From contig QXEO01000531.1 of NCBI GenBank assembly GCA_007115705.1, forward strand, positions 7,332,342 to 7,396,341: DNA of 64,000 nucleotides, given 5' to 3'. Within the stretch, counting starts at the first letter, position 1, and the number at the start of each line of letters is the position of its first letter. Source of the stretch: Dactylis glomerata. Lineage: Eukaryota > Streptophyta > Magnoliopsida > Poales > Poaceae. The position numbers were made by a program, and so were the translations under genes. Below the pieces are notes generated by a model that ran no database searches, was not told the origin of the DNA, and saw nothing but the letters and a program-made list of their open reading frames with translations. Of the stretch, positions 30,561 through 43,472 are shown piece by piece.

Positions 30561-33500
30561 GGTACTCCAAATCAGCAGGCTTTCACTAGAGTAGTTGCTT
30601 CGTGTGGTTATTTGGTGATCCTGATGTCGAATCCGCCCAGGCATGTGATTGGAAAGAGGGCTCAACGACGGCAGGAAGTAGTATATGCTGCAGGGCATGG
30701 TCCGCTTCCTGAAGACCAAGCTAAGTGGTGAGTACCATGGGCAGTCCCAAGACTCGAGTCTTGATTATGGTTCGTGTACTGACCCTAATGTGCATGATTT
30801 TCATCTCAGATATGCATATTACAACCATCACAAACGATGGCATCTTGCACGAAACATGTTTGAACTTTTGCCTCTTTGAGTGCCCTTTCTTGTGCTCTAG
30901 ATTTCCAGAGATTTAATAGTGTGGTAGTTATTTAATTTAATTTACAGGTGTAATATTCCAACAAGTTTTGTTACCCATGGTGAGTTTATTTTTGGTAAAT
31001 ATATTAGGTGAGTTTTCATGGATATTAATCATCTTCCTGCTATCTGAAATTTTTGGTAAATATATTAGGAGTGAGGAAGTTGCCAAGTGTGGGCGTTCGC
31101 TCAACCCCATCCGGTCAGTCCCTTCACCAACCTAGCGCATCCGCTAACTTCTCTGAATCGTGATGGTCTTTGTGGTGCTCCATCCACGACAGCCAGATGT
31201 TCTGCTGTGCTCCACCTCCCTTACCTGAGTGCAGGAGAAGCACAATCGCCGCCTCAAACTGACGAGGATATTGACATGAGGTGAGCTGCTGTTGTGGTTG
31301 CCTAACATTCATGTGTTACGTCTCCTCCCCCACAAACTATTTTTGAGGTCATTCGACCAACTCACTGTGCCCCCATGTCTACCAATATATATCTTTTAAT
31401 GATATAAAGGTAAGAAGCAAAGCAAATCCTCTTCGAGAAGGAAATAATCTATAAATGGGAAGTAGCATATATAATAGCAAATTTGTGTTTACTGGTTGTG
31501 CATATGTACTCTGCAAGATCTCTTTAGCCTTTCCTATGGTTTATTAGGCCATCAAGGCCGGTTAATGACTTTATGTTTCATGTTTTACTGATACACATGT
31601 CAACAAAGTTCATCTTTAATACCGGCTTATTTTCTAAAGGTACCGTGATATACATGTCAACAAGATCATTTTATTTTCAAGTATTGTTTTTTTTCAAATC
31701 ACACAGCAAAGTGAGGAACATTTCCTTTTTCCTAGGAATGGCATGAACTCAGGTGCATCGAGTAGCTGGGTTTGCCGGATCCGGCAACATGGGAAACATT
31801 CATTGGACACTAGGATACGGGGCGGCTATTGATGGGGTTGTTATCATTTTTCTTCTTCGCTGGACAGAATGGTGTATATGATAATTGTCTTCCTTGTGCA
31901 TTGGCTGAACTACAGGTGATATTTTGTACACATATTTGTTTCTGGCAATAATTTGTAGTAGCAGATATGTGATCTTCCACTGTTGTTTTGTTTGGGTGGT
32001 TTAAAGATACTTGATTTTAAGAGAATGGAGGCAAACAAACCTTGGCAAGCAATACCATCACTTTTGTGCTCTAGGATGAGAAAGCCGATAATTTTGTCTC
32101 GCCTATGTTTAATTGTTTAGATGCAATAAGGTGGAGGACTGGTAGCATCAGCTCATGCACCATGTGAAGATTGTTTTGGATTTGTGTTTGATGGACAATA
32201 CATGCGTCCTTATTTGATTTGCTTCTCTGCAATTTCATGCTTAATATCTCTTTTTTCTGTCTGAATGGTGTTGAGTCATTAATGAGTTGGTATACTGGAC
32301 TCTGTAGTTAGCAAAGTACAGTTGTTTGAGTGAAATATAGTACATACTGACCTATAGCCTGGAAGCTTTGACTGAGCCATCCCCCTTCTGGGATTTCAGG
32401 GAAATATGCTCATTTACTGGATCTGCAATGCTATTCTTTATGCGGATGATGGGCATGACGACGTAAACTGGTACCCAACATCAGGTCGCTGGCACTTGTG
32501 CGTTAGCGGCAATGCATTTTGCAGTACTTTGCCCAGTTTCTTACAGAAGTCTGCTGAAACATGTGCCATGTATTTCCATTTCCTATATTTGGTTCGTTTT
32601 TTATGTGCTCAGGAGCTTGTCTTTATCTTATTGCTGGAATTTAGATCAAAGAAAAAATTGGTAGATTGTGTTTTACATATTATTCTAGAATCTATTTTTA
32701 AAAAATAAGTTGATTATAAAAAAAATTAGGAGGAACCTAGAATTATAGTCTTATGGACAAGGACACTATTGGTGATTTACTAAACTTGATAAGAAACATG
32801 GAAATGAGTACCATATTGTAAATTTTTAGAGGCTGGGGCTGCATATGGAGATCAGAGGTGATTCTTTTTAAATTTAGAAGAATTTGAGCCTGGCATAATT
32901 TTGTGCAGATGATTAGACATGCAAGTAAAGCTCTTAAAATTAAATCCTTCGGTCCTACAGCTGGGCTATGTAAGACAATTCGGTTTACTTATGTTTGTCA
33001 CCATTTCCATGAAATGCAGATGTAGTTTGAACTCTTTAGGTTAGCTATGATGGCCGATCAAAGCTATTTAATTAGGTGTACTACTATTCTAGCTATGTTT
33101 GTTTGGTCAACACCTCTAATTCCTACTTATAAGCTTCTTACATACATGTTTGCTTGAAGGATGAGCAAATCGACGGCCTTCACTGACGGGAAGCAGTAGC
33201 TGGAGGTGGCGAAGCGGCAGGTGTTGTTGTACTCTCTGTATGCACCCAAGGCCAAGAGCGTCGCTGAGATGAAGATTCAGTCCAGCAGGTCTGTGCTCTA
33301 TTATGTTGTAGAGTTATGGTGATTTCAAGCTATTAGAGTTCTGATGTTATCATGTACGGATAATTGCCATGGTATATGGTTGCTTTTTGTTCAATAATTA
33401 CATCATGATATTATATCTCTTGCATACTAATTTGTTACAGATTGTGGCTTAAGATTACTCCAGATTGCTAGAGTATCAAATAGCCTTGCCCCACTACTAT

Positions 33501-34115
33501 TGTTACATCCCACTTGAATTTGCTTCCTATTGCATACTTGTGGTGCTGAGCCCTGAGCATGCGGAGATGCAACAGTGTTTGGGCGCTGCCACGAATAAGA
33601 AGAGGAGGGGTTTGGTAATGGCTATCAAGGATTTGGAGATGGCTGCATGCTATTGGTTTTTGCTATAGGGAGAGAGAGAAATAGAGAGAGGCGGCTAGCT
33701 GTTGTTGTTCGCTAGACATAAATAACAGAGTAAGCTTGCTATAGCTAGCTATTTGTGTACCAAATTGATAGTTGTTGTTGTTAATTTTGAGAGATACATG
33801 GTGCTATAGCTAGCCACCCATAAATCATGAAAATGTCTGGTTGTAGGATCGAGTGGCTAGAATTGTTTGATTAGCTTGAAGAGTTACCTGTGATGCAGGT
33901 TAGCTTCTGCTTATATATTTTCTAATGTCAAAATTCCAATTTGGAACTTCTGGTTGCAGTTAAATTTTTGTTGTCTCGTGCTTCTTGAGGCTTGAAGATC
34001 CAAGTTTTGTTTCTTTCCTTTAACCAAGCAACATCAACATGAACATCGAGATTTTGAGGTGCAATGGAGGGGAAGGAGACGGGAATCACAGATGGAGGAG
34101 GCATCGCGCCATAGA
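30561..34115. other. Unassigned region with possible exon-like pieces
   Basis: No complete gene. Exon-like patches with splice-like borders are seen but not identified: about 30690-30730 (GMVRFLKTKL), 33164-33290 (AFTDGKQ, stop, LEVAKRQVLLYSLYAPKAK, followed by an AGG/GTCTG donor-like edge) and 33540-33640. Together with the dehydroquinate synthase piece they could be DNA captured by an unrecognised transposon. I found no Helitron, CACTA or Mutator ends that would delimit it. Confidence 0.35.
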
Positions 34116-34120
34116 GTACA
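34116..34120. other. Flank of the LARD-like element (possible target duplication GTACA)
   Basis: Five bases before the 3' LTR. The partner cannot be checked because the other end of the element is missing. Confidence 0.3.
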
Positions 34121-37100
34121 TGCGGTGACCCAGCATACCACTGCATGTGTAGTATGCAAGTCGTTGACATAACACCAATGAAATACCGTCTTACTAGTAT
34201 TACATCGATCAGAGTGGTACAATAGAAATATCATAGGTCCAAGGTATGTCTATAGGATTACAATTTTTAGTATACAGAAGATCTTCAGAATCTCCTCAAC
34301 AAGTAGATGTTTAGTTCTGGCGATTACAAACGAGATAGAACAACTAGAAGACTAAACTAAGCTACAACTAATGTAGTTGGCTTGCTACAGAAACTACAGA
34401 ACTGCTTAGGTTCTAGGATTAGGGAATTGGGTCCCTTCTATTCCTGTTCTAGTTTTCCAGCAAGCTTGGCGTGGTTGTTGACTTTTTTGATAAATCTGAC
34501 ATTGGTTGAGGTCTTCATCTTCATCTTTAGTGTCTTGAGGTTGCCTCCTGTGTTGTCTCCAATCTAAGCAAGGGTTACGAGTGAGTGGGGTGCTTTTATT
34601 CAGAAGAACTATGTCGTTCAGCCTTCACAGGTTGATTAGAGCTTCGATGAGCTCCTTTCCTGCCGCGTTCGCAGCTCCTTCCTGGAACAGGGAGTATCCA
34701 GATACTTTCTTACACTCTGCAGAGGTGGTCACTTGTACCCATGAGAGATCAAAGCCTTGTTGCACATCCGAGTTCGATGCTCGTCCACACTTCCCTTGTG
34801 TGGAGCCCAGTCTTGTGATCCTAGCCAATCACCATTCTTCTCCGCGACCCCGCAGACCCACCCATTTGTAAGTCCATCCTCCCCTATACCACATATGTAG
34901 ACTGATTGGCGCACTGGTCCTCACCTATACACTATGGACGCTCCCATAGGTAGACTGTTCCGGACCCAGATGCCCGCTCCTATACAATATGGGTAGACTG
35001 ATCCGGATGACTCTTACAATCCATCATAGATCAATTAGCAAGTTTGTCCCCCCATACTAGCAGGAAACACATTTCCCCCCTTTACACTATAGTAGCCTAG
35101 GCAAGACAACCCTCGCTACTGATCCGTTGGCATGCGAGAGGGAAAAGATACAGCTGACTTCTCCGTCCCATTCCAGATCTCATGGTTGACCATAATTTAC
35201 GGCCCTAGAATCACTGGCGACATTGGTTGTTAAGTCCTAGGGTTCACTTTCCCGTGCAAATGGAACCTCCACCACAAAAATCATACCATGGTTCCATTTG
35301 CCAGCCATCCTAGGTTACCACCACTTGGGTCGATAACCAGCTAGTCATATTAATTATGAAAAGAGAACCTTTTTCTTTGAATGCAGTAGTAATACCACCG
35401 GTATATTTGCAAGTAATTTGCTAAAATTAAACAAGAGATATGAGCAAGAGTGAACTTGCCTTTTTGACTGCAGGATTATGCGAGTCAAGGTCTTCGATAC
35501 GATAGAAATCCCAATTCTGAAATAGCAATCATCATTCGGTAGGGATGATGTTAGAAATCTGCAGCATGATATGCATAAGATATGCTATGCATCGCTCTAG
35601 GCGTAACCCAACCCCGATGATTTGTTATCATTGAGTTATGGTGATTTATTTATGATGTGTTGCACTTTTAAATCACACCATAACATGGTTGTTAAGCATT
35701 TTAGGTTAGATCACTATCAGGTGCTATTAAAAGAATAAGACTTTAACAAAAGCTATTGTTTTAGGGTTTTATAATCATTCCTTGCTACAAGGGAATGATG
35801 GTTAATGGTGAAGACATGAAGGTAACACTTTTAAGTTGCATCTTATAATTAGCAAACAATTGGTTGATCAGGGATATGCAAGGTTGAAGTAATTTATACG
35901 GGTATATCATTACCCAATTGGTTTTAGGTTTGACAACAATTTTAACACACAAATAGAAAACATTGATGTTAAGGCTCAGTAGAAGGGTTGATAATTACTT
36001 TAAAGGTATCTTGAAAGAATAACTTTTGAAGAACATACTACTAGGTGAATTTAAGTACTATAGATAAGGTTCAGTGTTCTAGGGTTTATCATAGTTCTAT
36101 TGTTATCAAGGAATGGTTAGTAAGTGGAACACATTAAGGAAACAAATTAAGGTTTATACAATATTGGAAGAGTTTTAGTGAAACATGTTGTGATTAGCAC
36201 TTAATTAGTTGGTTAGGGTTTGAAGCATAGCTTCAAATGGTTACCACTTTGAATTAAGTACTACTTATAATGGAGTATGAATCTTATGTGAACAATGTTC
36301 AATTAGTGGATTATAGTTGAAAATAGAATCTAAACTCAAATTGATGCTTATTTAAGAGTTATCCTAATTTCTTATCATTTAAGAAAATAGTTTTAGGATT
36401 AAGTCAAATTTTAATGATTTAAAATCAACCTAGAAGTTTTAAATTTAACTTTTACTAAAACAATAGTTGAAATAACAATATTAGAGTTAAGAAATAATTC
36501 TGATACAAGTTTATGATTTTTCCCAAATTTTACTATATTAAATTTGTTTTTAAAAAATCATTTTAGGGATTAAAATCCTAATAGTAAAGTTTTAGAATTA
36601 ATATTTAATAATAACAAAATATTAATTGGAATAACAATATTGAAGTACTCAAATTTTTATTTGGTATTTGAAAACTTGGTTTGAATTATTATAATTGGAT
36701 TTGAATTCAAAATTCAAATACTACTTAAACAAGTTTTCAAATTTAGTTCAAAATTATTTCACACAAGCATGCAAGATTATAATTTAAATAGATAGATTAT
36801 GTTAATGTGATCATTTTGGTATATCATTTGTATTTTTCTGATTGGAAATGAATTAGATATGATTTTCCTAAGTATTGGTTATTTTCTGGAATTGATAATA
36901 GACAGGGAAATCTATTTCTTACCTACCCGAGCCTACACACAGTCACTGACCCGTGGGGTCAGGGCCAGGTCAGATGCCACGTGGGCACGACCTAGTCAAA
37001 ATTGGTGACTGGGCTCAAGAGTTCACCACCGGCGAGGTGATCGTCACCGGCGACGACAAACTAGGACTCCTGCAGATGCATGGCTAGGTTAAATCGAACG

Positions 37101-37571
37101 GGGAGTACACCAGGAGCACTCTGATGGCGGCGTTTGGACCAAATGGTCACCGGAGTGATGACGACGATGTTCTGCGGCGGTGCACTCCGGCCACCAAGCC
37201 ATCACGGCCTACGGAGGGTTCTAGGATGAACTAAGAAGCTCCAGAGATGCGTACGCTCACCCTGCAACTGAAGGGATGATCGGAGACGTCGATTGTGGCC
37301 AGACATGAGCGTGCTTCGCGGATTCCGGTGAACTTCACTGGAAAGGGAACGATGAATATCCGGTGATTGAAGGCTTCCCAGCTCAATTCCTTCTTCCTAG
37401 AGGTCCTAGGCGTAAAGGCGGATCTCTAGAGCTTGACGGCGAGGCTTCGGGTGATCTCTAGCGACGGCGGGAAGAGTTGGCCGGAGCTAGGGTTTCGGCC
37501 CGAGTGAGCCAGAGAGAGAGAAAGAAGGGAGGGGTGGCATTCTAGGGTTCTCTGATGGCGGCGCAGAGGAT

Positions 37572-37578
37572 CTTATAG
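37572..37578 (-). promoter_or_regulatory. Putative TATA box, LARD 3' LTR
   Basis: CTATAAG on the minus strand, followed about 60-90 bases later by GAAACCCTAG-type leader sequence. It would put the transcription start about 2.9-3.0 kb into the LTR. The copy in the 5' LTR is at 47060-47066. Confidence 0.45.
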
Positions 37579-39275
37579 ACCTCCGAGGGCGGTGGCACGA
37601 ATCCTGGCGCGGTCGACGGCGGGGAGCTCGACAGCGAGCTGCTTCTCTGATCGGAGGTTGAAGACGACAGTCTTCCCCTTGGTGGGTCCCCCCTGTCAGC
37701 CGATACCGAATCGGTATCCTTAACTGGGCCGTATGCTGGGCCGGCTCGGTAGGCTTCGGCCAGGTAAGCTTCTTCTTCTATTTTTTCTTGTTTAATTCTT
37801 TTTATTTTTCTGTTTTTCTATTTTGAGATTTGAGTTTGAATTTCAAATCTATTTTGTAGGAATTTAACTTCATGACTGATTATAAAATATAGAGAATATT
37901 TTAATGGGCAATATGTTGTATTAGGGTATCTTATATGTGCATGGCACATATAATCCATTGCACACTGTGAAGGATTTTTAAAGAGTTCTTAATAGAGATG
38001 AATTCCAACACTTTAATTAGAGTGTTCAAAATCTGGTCCAAGCCTTGGACAGGTACTATTGATTTTGTAGAACCATATATTTGCAATGGCTTGATAGGAT
38101 AACACTGATAGTAATGTTGGTTTTCATATATAGGGGTATACCCTATATACCCGATTTTATGTTTCTCCTCATCTTTATAAATGAGAGTTAAGTTTAGGGT
38201 CAAGATGCACTCTACCATAAGGGTTGATTACTGGTGTAAAAGATTGATTGACATGTGAGAGATTATTGTTTGGACACCACTTATTGGATTTAGAGATAAG
38301 ATATGATTATGGGGGTTTTGCCCATAATCACAAGTGATGCACAAATTGAAATATGAATAGGAGAATAGGGTCCAATGGGATAGATAAAGATATTGAGTGT
38401 GATGGAATTATGTCATCATTGTTAGAGGATAGGGATCACACCCAACATATGGTTAGTTTGGTATAGATTCTACCAATATAGAAATTTAAGAGTTAAGATT
38501 TAGGTTTGTGTTACTACTACCCATATCATGTTTCATTTCTTAAATAAAATATATACTTGAACATGGGGTCTCTACTAGATCTTCATAAGAATGTTTCCCT
38601 CCTAACAAGGATAGGTTTTCTTGACTCCCATACTCTCTCCTAATGATGGATGATATCTGCTTATCACATAAGGTTTCATGGATGATCTAATTATTTTCTT
38701 CCAACAAATCTGGTTAGAGCAAATACTATTGCTTGCTCCTAGTTTTAGCCATTAATGATTTTGAATCAGAGGTATGTTTCTCTTGCCTATGGTGAGTGAT
38801 TCTCTTTTCCCCATTAACTACACTCCTCTCCTCTCATACTAGACCAACCTGGTGGTCTTGTTAAGCTTGGTCTTCGGGAAATCTGATAAACCTGCATCTT
38901 GTGGCATGCCTGCACCTCCTAGCTGCTTGACCTAGTTCCTAATTAAACTAAGTAACCATTTGGCCTTGGTCTTGCTGGTTTGGGTCTTGTGGTTGTGCTG
39001 GTGGTGGTGAATCCTGCCCTGTTGCTCAACTCATGAGCAGGGTGGATTGTGTGGTGGTGTTGTTGGTGTGATGGTGGTGTTTCTTGGCCCTAGCTAATGT
39101 ATGATAAGGCCCAAATTCGTTGGTGTCCTCCTACCATGATTTTATGGTGTCAAAATGGATGCCAAGGGGTTCCTTTTATACTATCTTGAGGCTCACCACA
39201 AGTTGACACCTCAAGTGATGACTCTTGTTTGAGCAGGGTGAGTAAGCTACTTGTTGTCAAGCTCTCATGTGTGAG

Positions 39276-39376
39276 CATTACTTGTGGTTCAAGTAAAGGA
39301 AGATATTTTCAATTGGATAACTATGAACATTACTTAGGGTTCAAGTATAGGAAGATATTTTGAAGTGGATAACTAT
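39276..39376. repeat. 52-bp tandem repeat inside LARD 3' LTR
   Basis: Two copies starting cattactt at 39276 and 39328 and ending ggataactat. The same pair occurs in the 5' LTR at about 48764-48864. Confidence 0.8.
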
Positions 39377-40509
39377 CCTAGGTGGCATGATGATTATCCT
39401 CTAATAATCTTTATTTGGACAGCCAAGTGGCATTTGGCACTAAATGGACTTGTGGCTGAATCAATTCATATTCTTATACATATTTGTAATTCATAATTGA
39501 ATTGTTATCAATTGATGTTGTATTAATTGTTTGGAAGTTTAACTTCCAAAGTTCATATTTGAAATGATCCAGTTATTGTGAATTATGCATATTGTCATGT
39601 CTTATTTGTTCCTATTATCAGTTGTGCTCAAAATATCCAAAGTTAGCAAAGGTCAAGTTCAAACTTTGAATGATTTTACTTGATTTCACCAAGGCATGAT
39701 CATACGAGTTTCAAAATGGTCATAGTTATTTTTATTCAAATAGTTTGAACTATGTAATGTAAATGAGCTTAGTTTTGTTATATCTCATATAGTTAATAAG
39801 TTATGATTTAAATAAGAATGGGTGGCTTTTATGCACTTTAGACCTTGTGGTTTACCAATTTTGGTAACAAGTTAAGAGTGAATTAAATTATACCCAGAAG
39901 TACTGGCTAATTATTTAAGTAGTTAAACTCTATTGTAAACTCCTCTAACCATCTTGGTACTAGGTTAGTCTTTCCCTCTTCTGAAGCTTCTGAATTATAC
40001 CCTATGGTTCTATCTCAAGAGATAGGAATGATATTGGATTTGATATAGAGTCTCTCCTTGTTCTAGAGCTAAATAGACTTAAATGGGAAAGATTTTGTTA
40101 ATCAAGATATGAAAACAAAGTAGATTAAGAGTCAAGGTAGGACTTGTGTTGTCTTCCTTTAAGCTAGGAATGGCTTCAATGATTTAGGTTTAAGAAATAC
40201 CATGTGATCATGGTAGGATTGGATATAAGGTCCTAAGTAATGTGTTAACATATTAGTTCTACCTCACATTCATCGCTTTTAGTTGTTGTAATTATCTCTA
40301 CCCAAAACAAGGTTGTTAACAAAGGTCATGTTGAAGTTTATCGCACTTCAGTCGATGAGCTACTTCCATTCCATCAACTCAAGAGAAGCTTCAATCACTT
40401 TGACAAGTTTTATTTAAAAGCGCAAAAATTTCCCAGATTTTCTATGCATGAATGCAATGCACACTTCTGTGTTCTCTCTATTTCTAGCCTCACATCCTGG
40501 GATGTTACA

Positions 40510-40545
40510 GACTCTCCCCCTTAAAATCAACTTCATCCTCGAAGT
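40510..40545 (-). other. LARD polypurine tract
   Basis: On the minus strand TTCGAGGATGAAG, then TTTTAAGGGGGAGAGTC, directly before the 3' LTR. This is the typical plus-strand primer of grass gypsy elements. Confidence 0.85.
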
Positions 40546-43458
40546 TCGAACTCTCTTACGTTTGGGCTAAGCTTATTGCTGATATCATCTAGCTTGCAAC
40601 TCCATTTCCAATTAATTTGGATATAGATAATATCCTTTGTTCAGAATGTCTCTTGAATCCACTTTATGCAACTCTAAACAATTATTACTGGAACCAATCC
40701 TACGCTGCCTTCCAATAACCTCTAGTGAATCCAATACTTTGCAGCTCCTTAGTTTACTTGATTTTACAAGCTGTTTTGGTGAGGTCTCCATAGTGGGGTA
40801 TCAACCTTCTACTCTAGGTCTAGTTATGGTTCATAAAATAAGGTTTCACGGAGCTCAAGATAATACTTAAGAGGTCCGTTAAGGCATAGGTATTCCTAAA
40901 GATTTAGTTTCGAGGAATGGATTAGACTCATTTAGCCTATCCAATCTAGGGTTTTGGTTCACCTTCAAAATTTTGATCTCAGTCCCCTATGCTTGAAAAG
41001 TTCAACTGTGGTTATACTAACGGTGGTTCAGGGTTAACTTCTTCAAACTCCTTCAAATTTCTCCTTACAGAGAAAAGTTGGACTTTAGGAAAGTTTATTT
41101 ATCGTACTTCATTCAGCTTCAACCCTTTAACTTTCCTGAACTCCTCCTTCTTCATCCAGGTTTTCTTCTTACTCCAACTTCTTTGGTCTACTTCTTTCAA
41201 ACTCAAAGCCTACTCTCCCCCTTAGACTTTTCTAATGGTCTCCGTGAGTCTTGTCCTCTAACCATTTGGGATCCATGGTTAGACTATTAGTCTTGGTCTA
41301 TCTTACGATGACGTCATTCTAATGGTTTCTCGAAGAAGTCTGCGGTGCACCCACACAATTGAGGGTATCTGGTATGAATTCTTTGAGTATGTGTTTAGGT
41401 AGGGCTTCTGTTCTACTTCTGGAAGTATGTACATCCCAAAGTTCTAAAGGTTGATGAGAATTGGGTTTTCCCATCGCTATCCATCCTAATTCAGATGGTA
41501 GGGTATATAGACAAAGCCACGGGAGAAATCCGACAGAGTTTCTCTTGTACCGGAGGACATCCATGATAGGCAGTTGTATATATTGAACAAGATATGAACT
41601 AACATGGATATAAATGAACAAATGGCTTCAACGGATCACTGTCAACATGAAGACCTATGAAAACCTCACAAGTCTTGGTCCATAGACAAAGACTACAACT
41701 CGAAGATAAGAAAAGATGTTGCGAACGTCTTAACCACCAATCTACAATTCAAGATTTTGGGACTAGGGATCAAAGTTATACAGAAATTTTATGTGTCTTA
41801 GTCACGCTAGCAACGAGGGTTACTGGGGTTACCACTCCCAGGCTGAGTAAAGTAGCAGGCAATACCGAAATGGATCATCGGTACTACAACACCTCAATCG
41901 ACCTGTGATGTACTAAGCATAACCAAGGCTGCATAACAACGAGCTCAAATACCTCAAACTCAATGGTAGCTAACCTAATTAGTGGTTCTACTCCACGTTC
42001 TGGTGTTAGGATCTAGCATTTATGAACTTAGAGTTCCACTAAATTCCAATACTTGATACCTCTACCACTTCATGATACTTCCATGAATGGGTCTTACCAC
42101 TTTTCTCGACCTTTTTGCTACCAACTGGGGTATCTCTTAATCAATTTTTCTTCTTCTAGGGTTTGTATTGCAATAAATACACCATCTACAGGTGCCTTCT
42201 CATACATTCCCTTCTTGTTTGGCTTCGTTCTTCTTGTGATTTCTTCATCTTTGTCATGACTGCCTTAGGAACTCGTCTCTTCCTCACACGAATCCTTTAA
42301 CCCTCTAGATCAATACCATGAAGTAAGAACTTGATAGTGCAACATGCATTTGCATATCAGAGTTAAACTTCATGTATGGATCTAGTCAATCAATAAAAAT
42401 CCAAGAAAAATCCAAATGTGTGCTGGCAACATACATCATCATAAGCCTGTTGATTAAAACATCTCTAAAATTTAGGCTTAGATGTGTACTTTATAGCACC
42501 AAGTAATATAGGTTTATATCGTGCTATATTGCACATAGTGGTGGACTACTACTCTTTGTCTCAATATTTACTTCAATTGCTCAATTGCAACCAAATAATT
42601 TGAACGAAATGGGTTTGTGAATCTTTATAGCTGACCTATACGTGCCTTTCTATCCTTCTAGAACTTACCTTCTGTTCTATTGAAGACTACCCTCACATGA
42701 TCTTTCTAAACTTCTAGCATAGCTTCTCTAAGCACCCACTTCGCTAAGCACGGTTCGCACAACTCCATGATTTTCAGGGGGTTCTCTGTTGTGCTTTGAT
42801 CAATCTACTCCAACTAGGGATATGGTTCTTTCATACCTAGCCTAGTTACCATGGTTTGGAACACTTCCTTCATCCATTCTCCTTAAGCATCTTCCTCCTC
42901 AGCAGAGAATTGCTGGTTTACTACAAAGTTCTTCTTTACCATGTAGAGATTCTCAAGTGAATCTAACATGCTTTAAGTGTTTATACTATCGGTACTTTTA
43001 CTTGTATGTGGCATTCTTTAGTATCCACATACATGACTTAACCTTGGGGTCCTACTACCTTATATAGTTTCACTTTATCACTTGACATCATCGTACTATA
43101 GTTTCGGATGACTCAAGCTTAGCATAATGCTCTTGGTATACTTCTTCCAATAGGATAGTTCTCATTCCGGTTGTATCCTCTCTTTGGACTACCATGTATT
43201 GTATACCAATTATGATCAACTTCCATCCATTGTATAAGGCTTAATGATGTTGTAACTACTTAGTATGAAATGAGAGATCTAACTTCACTTAAGAAAAACA
43301 GGTAAGAAATATGACTCAAGTGTGTCAGGAGTATTCTTTTATTGAATATCCATCCCAAGTCATAAGAAGAATTGGTTTAGATAAGATGGCTTCCTATAGT
43401 CACTACCACACCTACAGGTCTCCTATTAAAGGGTTTTAATCCTAGGGTCAAAGCGTTT
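40546..43458 (-). other. LARD internal domain, noncoding
   Basis: About 2.9 kb between polypurine tract and primer site. Both strands were scanned for a zinc knuckle, retropepsin, reverse transcriptase (Y-x-D-D) and integrase motifs, and none was seen. Only short scattered frames exist. In known LARDs this region forms conserved RNA structure, which cannot be judged by eye. Confidence 0.7.
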
Positions 43459-43470
43459 GCTCTGATACCA
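43459..43470 (-). other. Primer binding site for initiator tRNA-Met (LARD)
   Basis: TGGTATCAGAGC on the minus strand, two bases inside the 5' LTR; the perfect core of the tRNA-iMet complement. Confidence 0.9.
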
Positions 43471-43472
43471 AC

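Larger units (their letters stand above)
34121..40509 (-). repeat. LARD-like element, 3' LTR (6,389 bp, complete)
   Basis: A complete LTR with TG...CA ends. The outer part is AT-rich; the middle (about 36960-37760) is GC-rich and resembles a transcribed leader on the minus strand. Compared with the 5' LTR it lacks about 122 bp near 34594 and differs at scattered sites (about nine in the first 210 bp). Confidence 0.85.

Noticed and set aside
40637..42259. Short proteins encoded in the LARD core
   Set aside because: Frames of 60-100 codons are scattered on both strands without shared reading direction, domain or context, as expected by chance.
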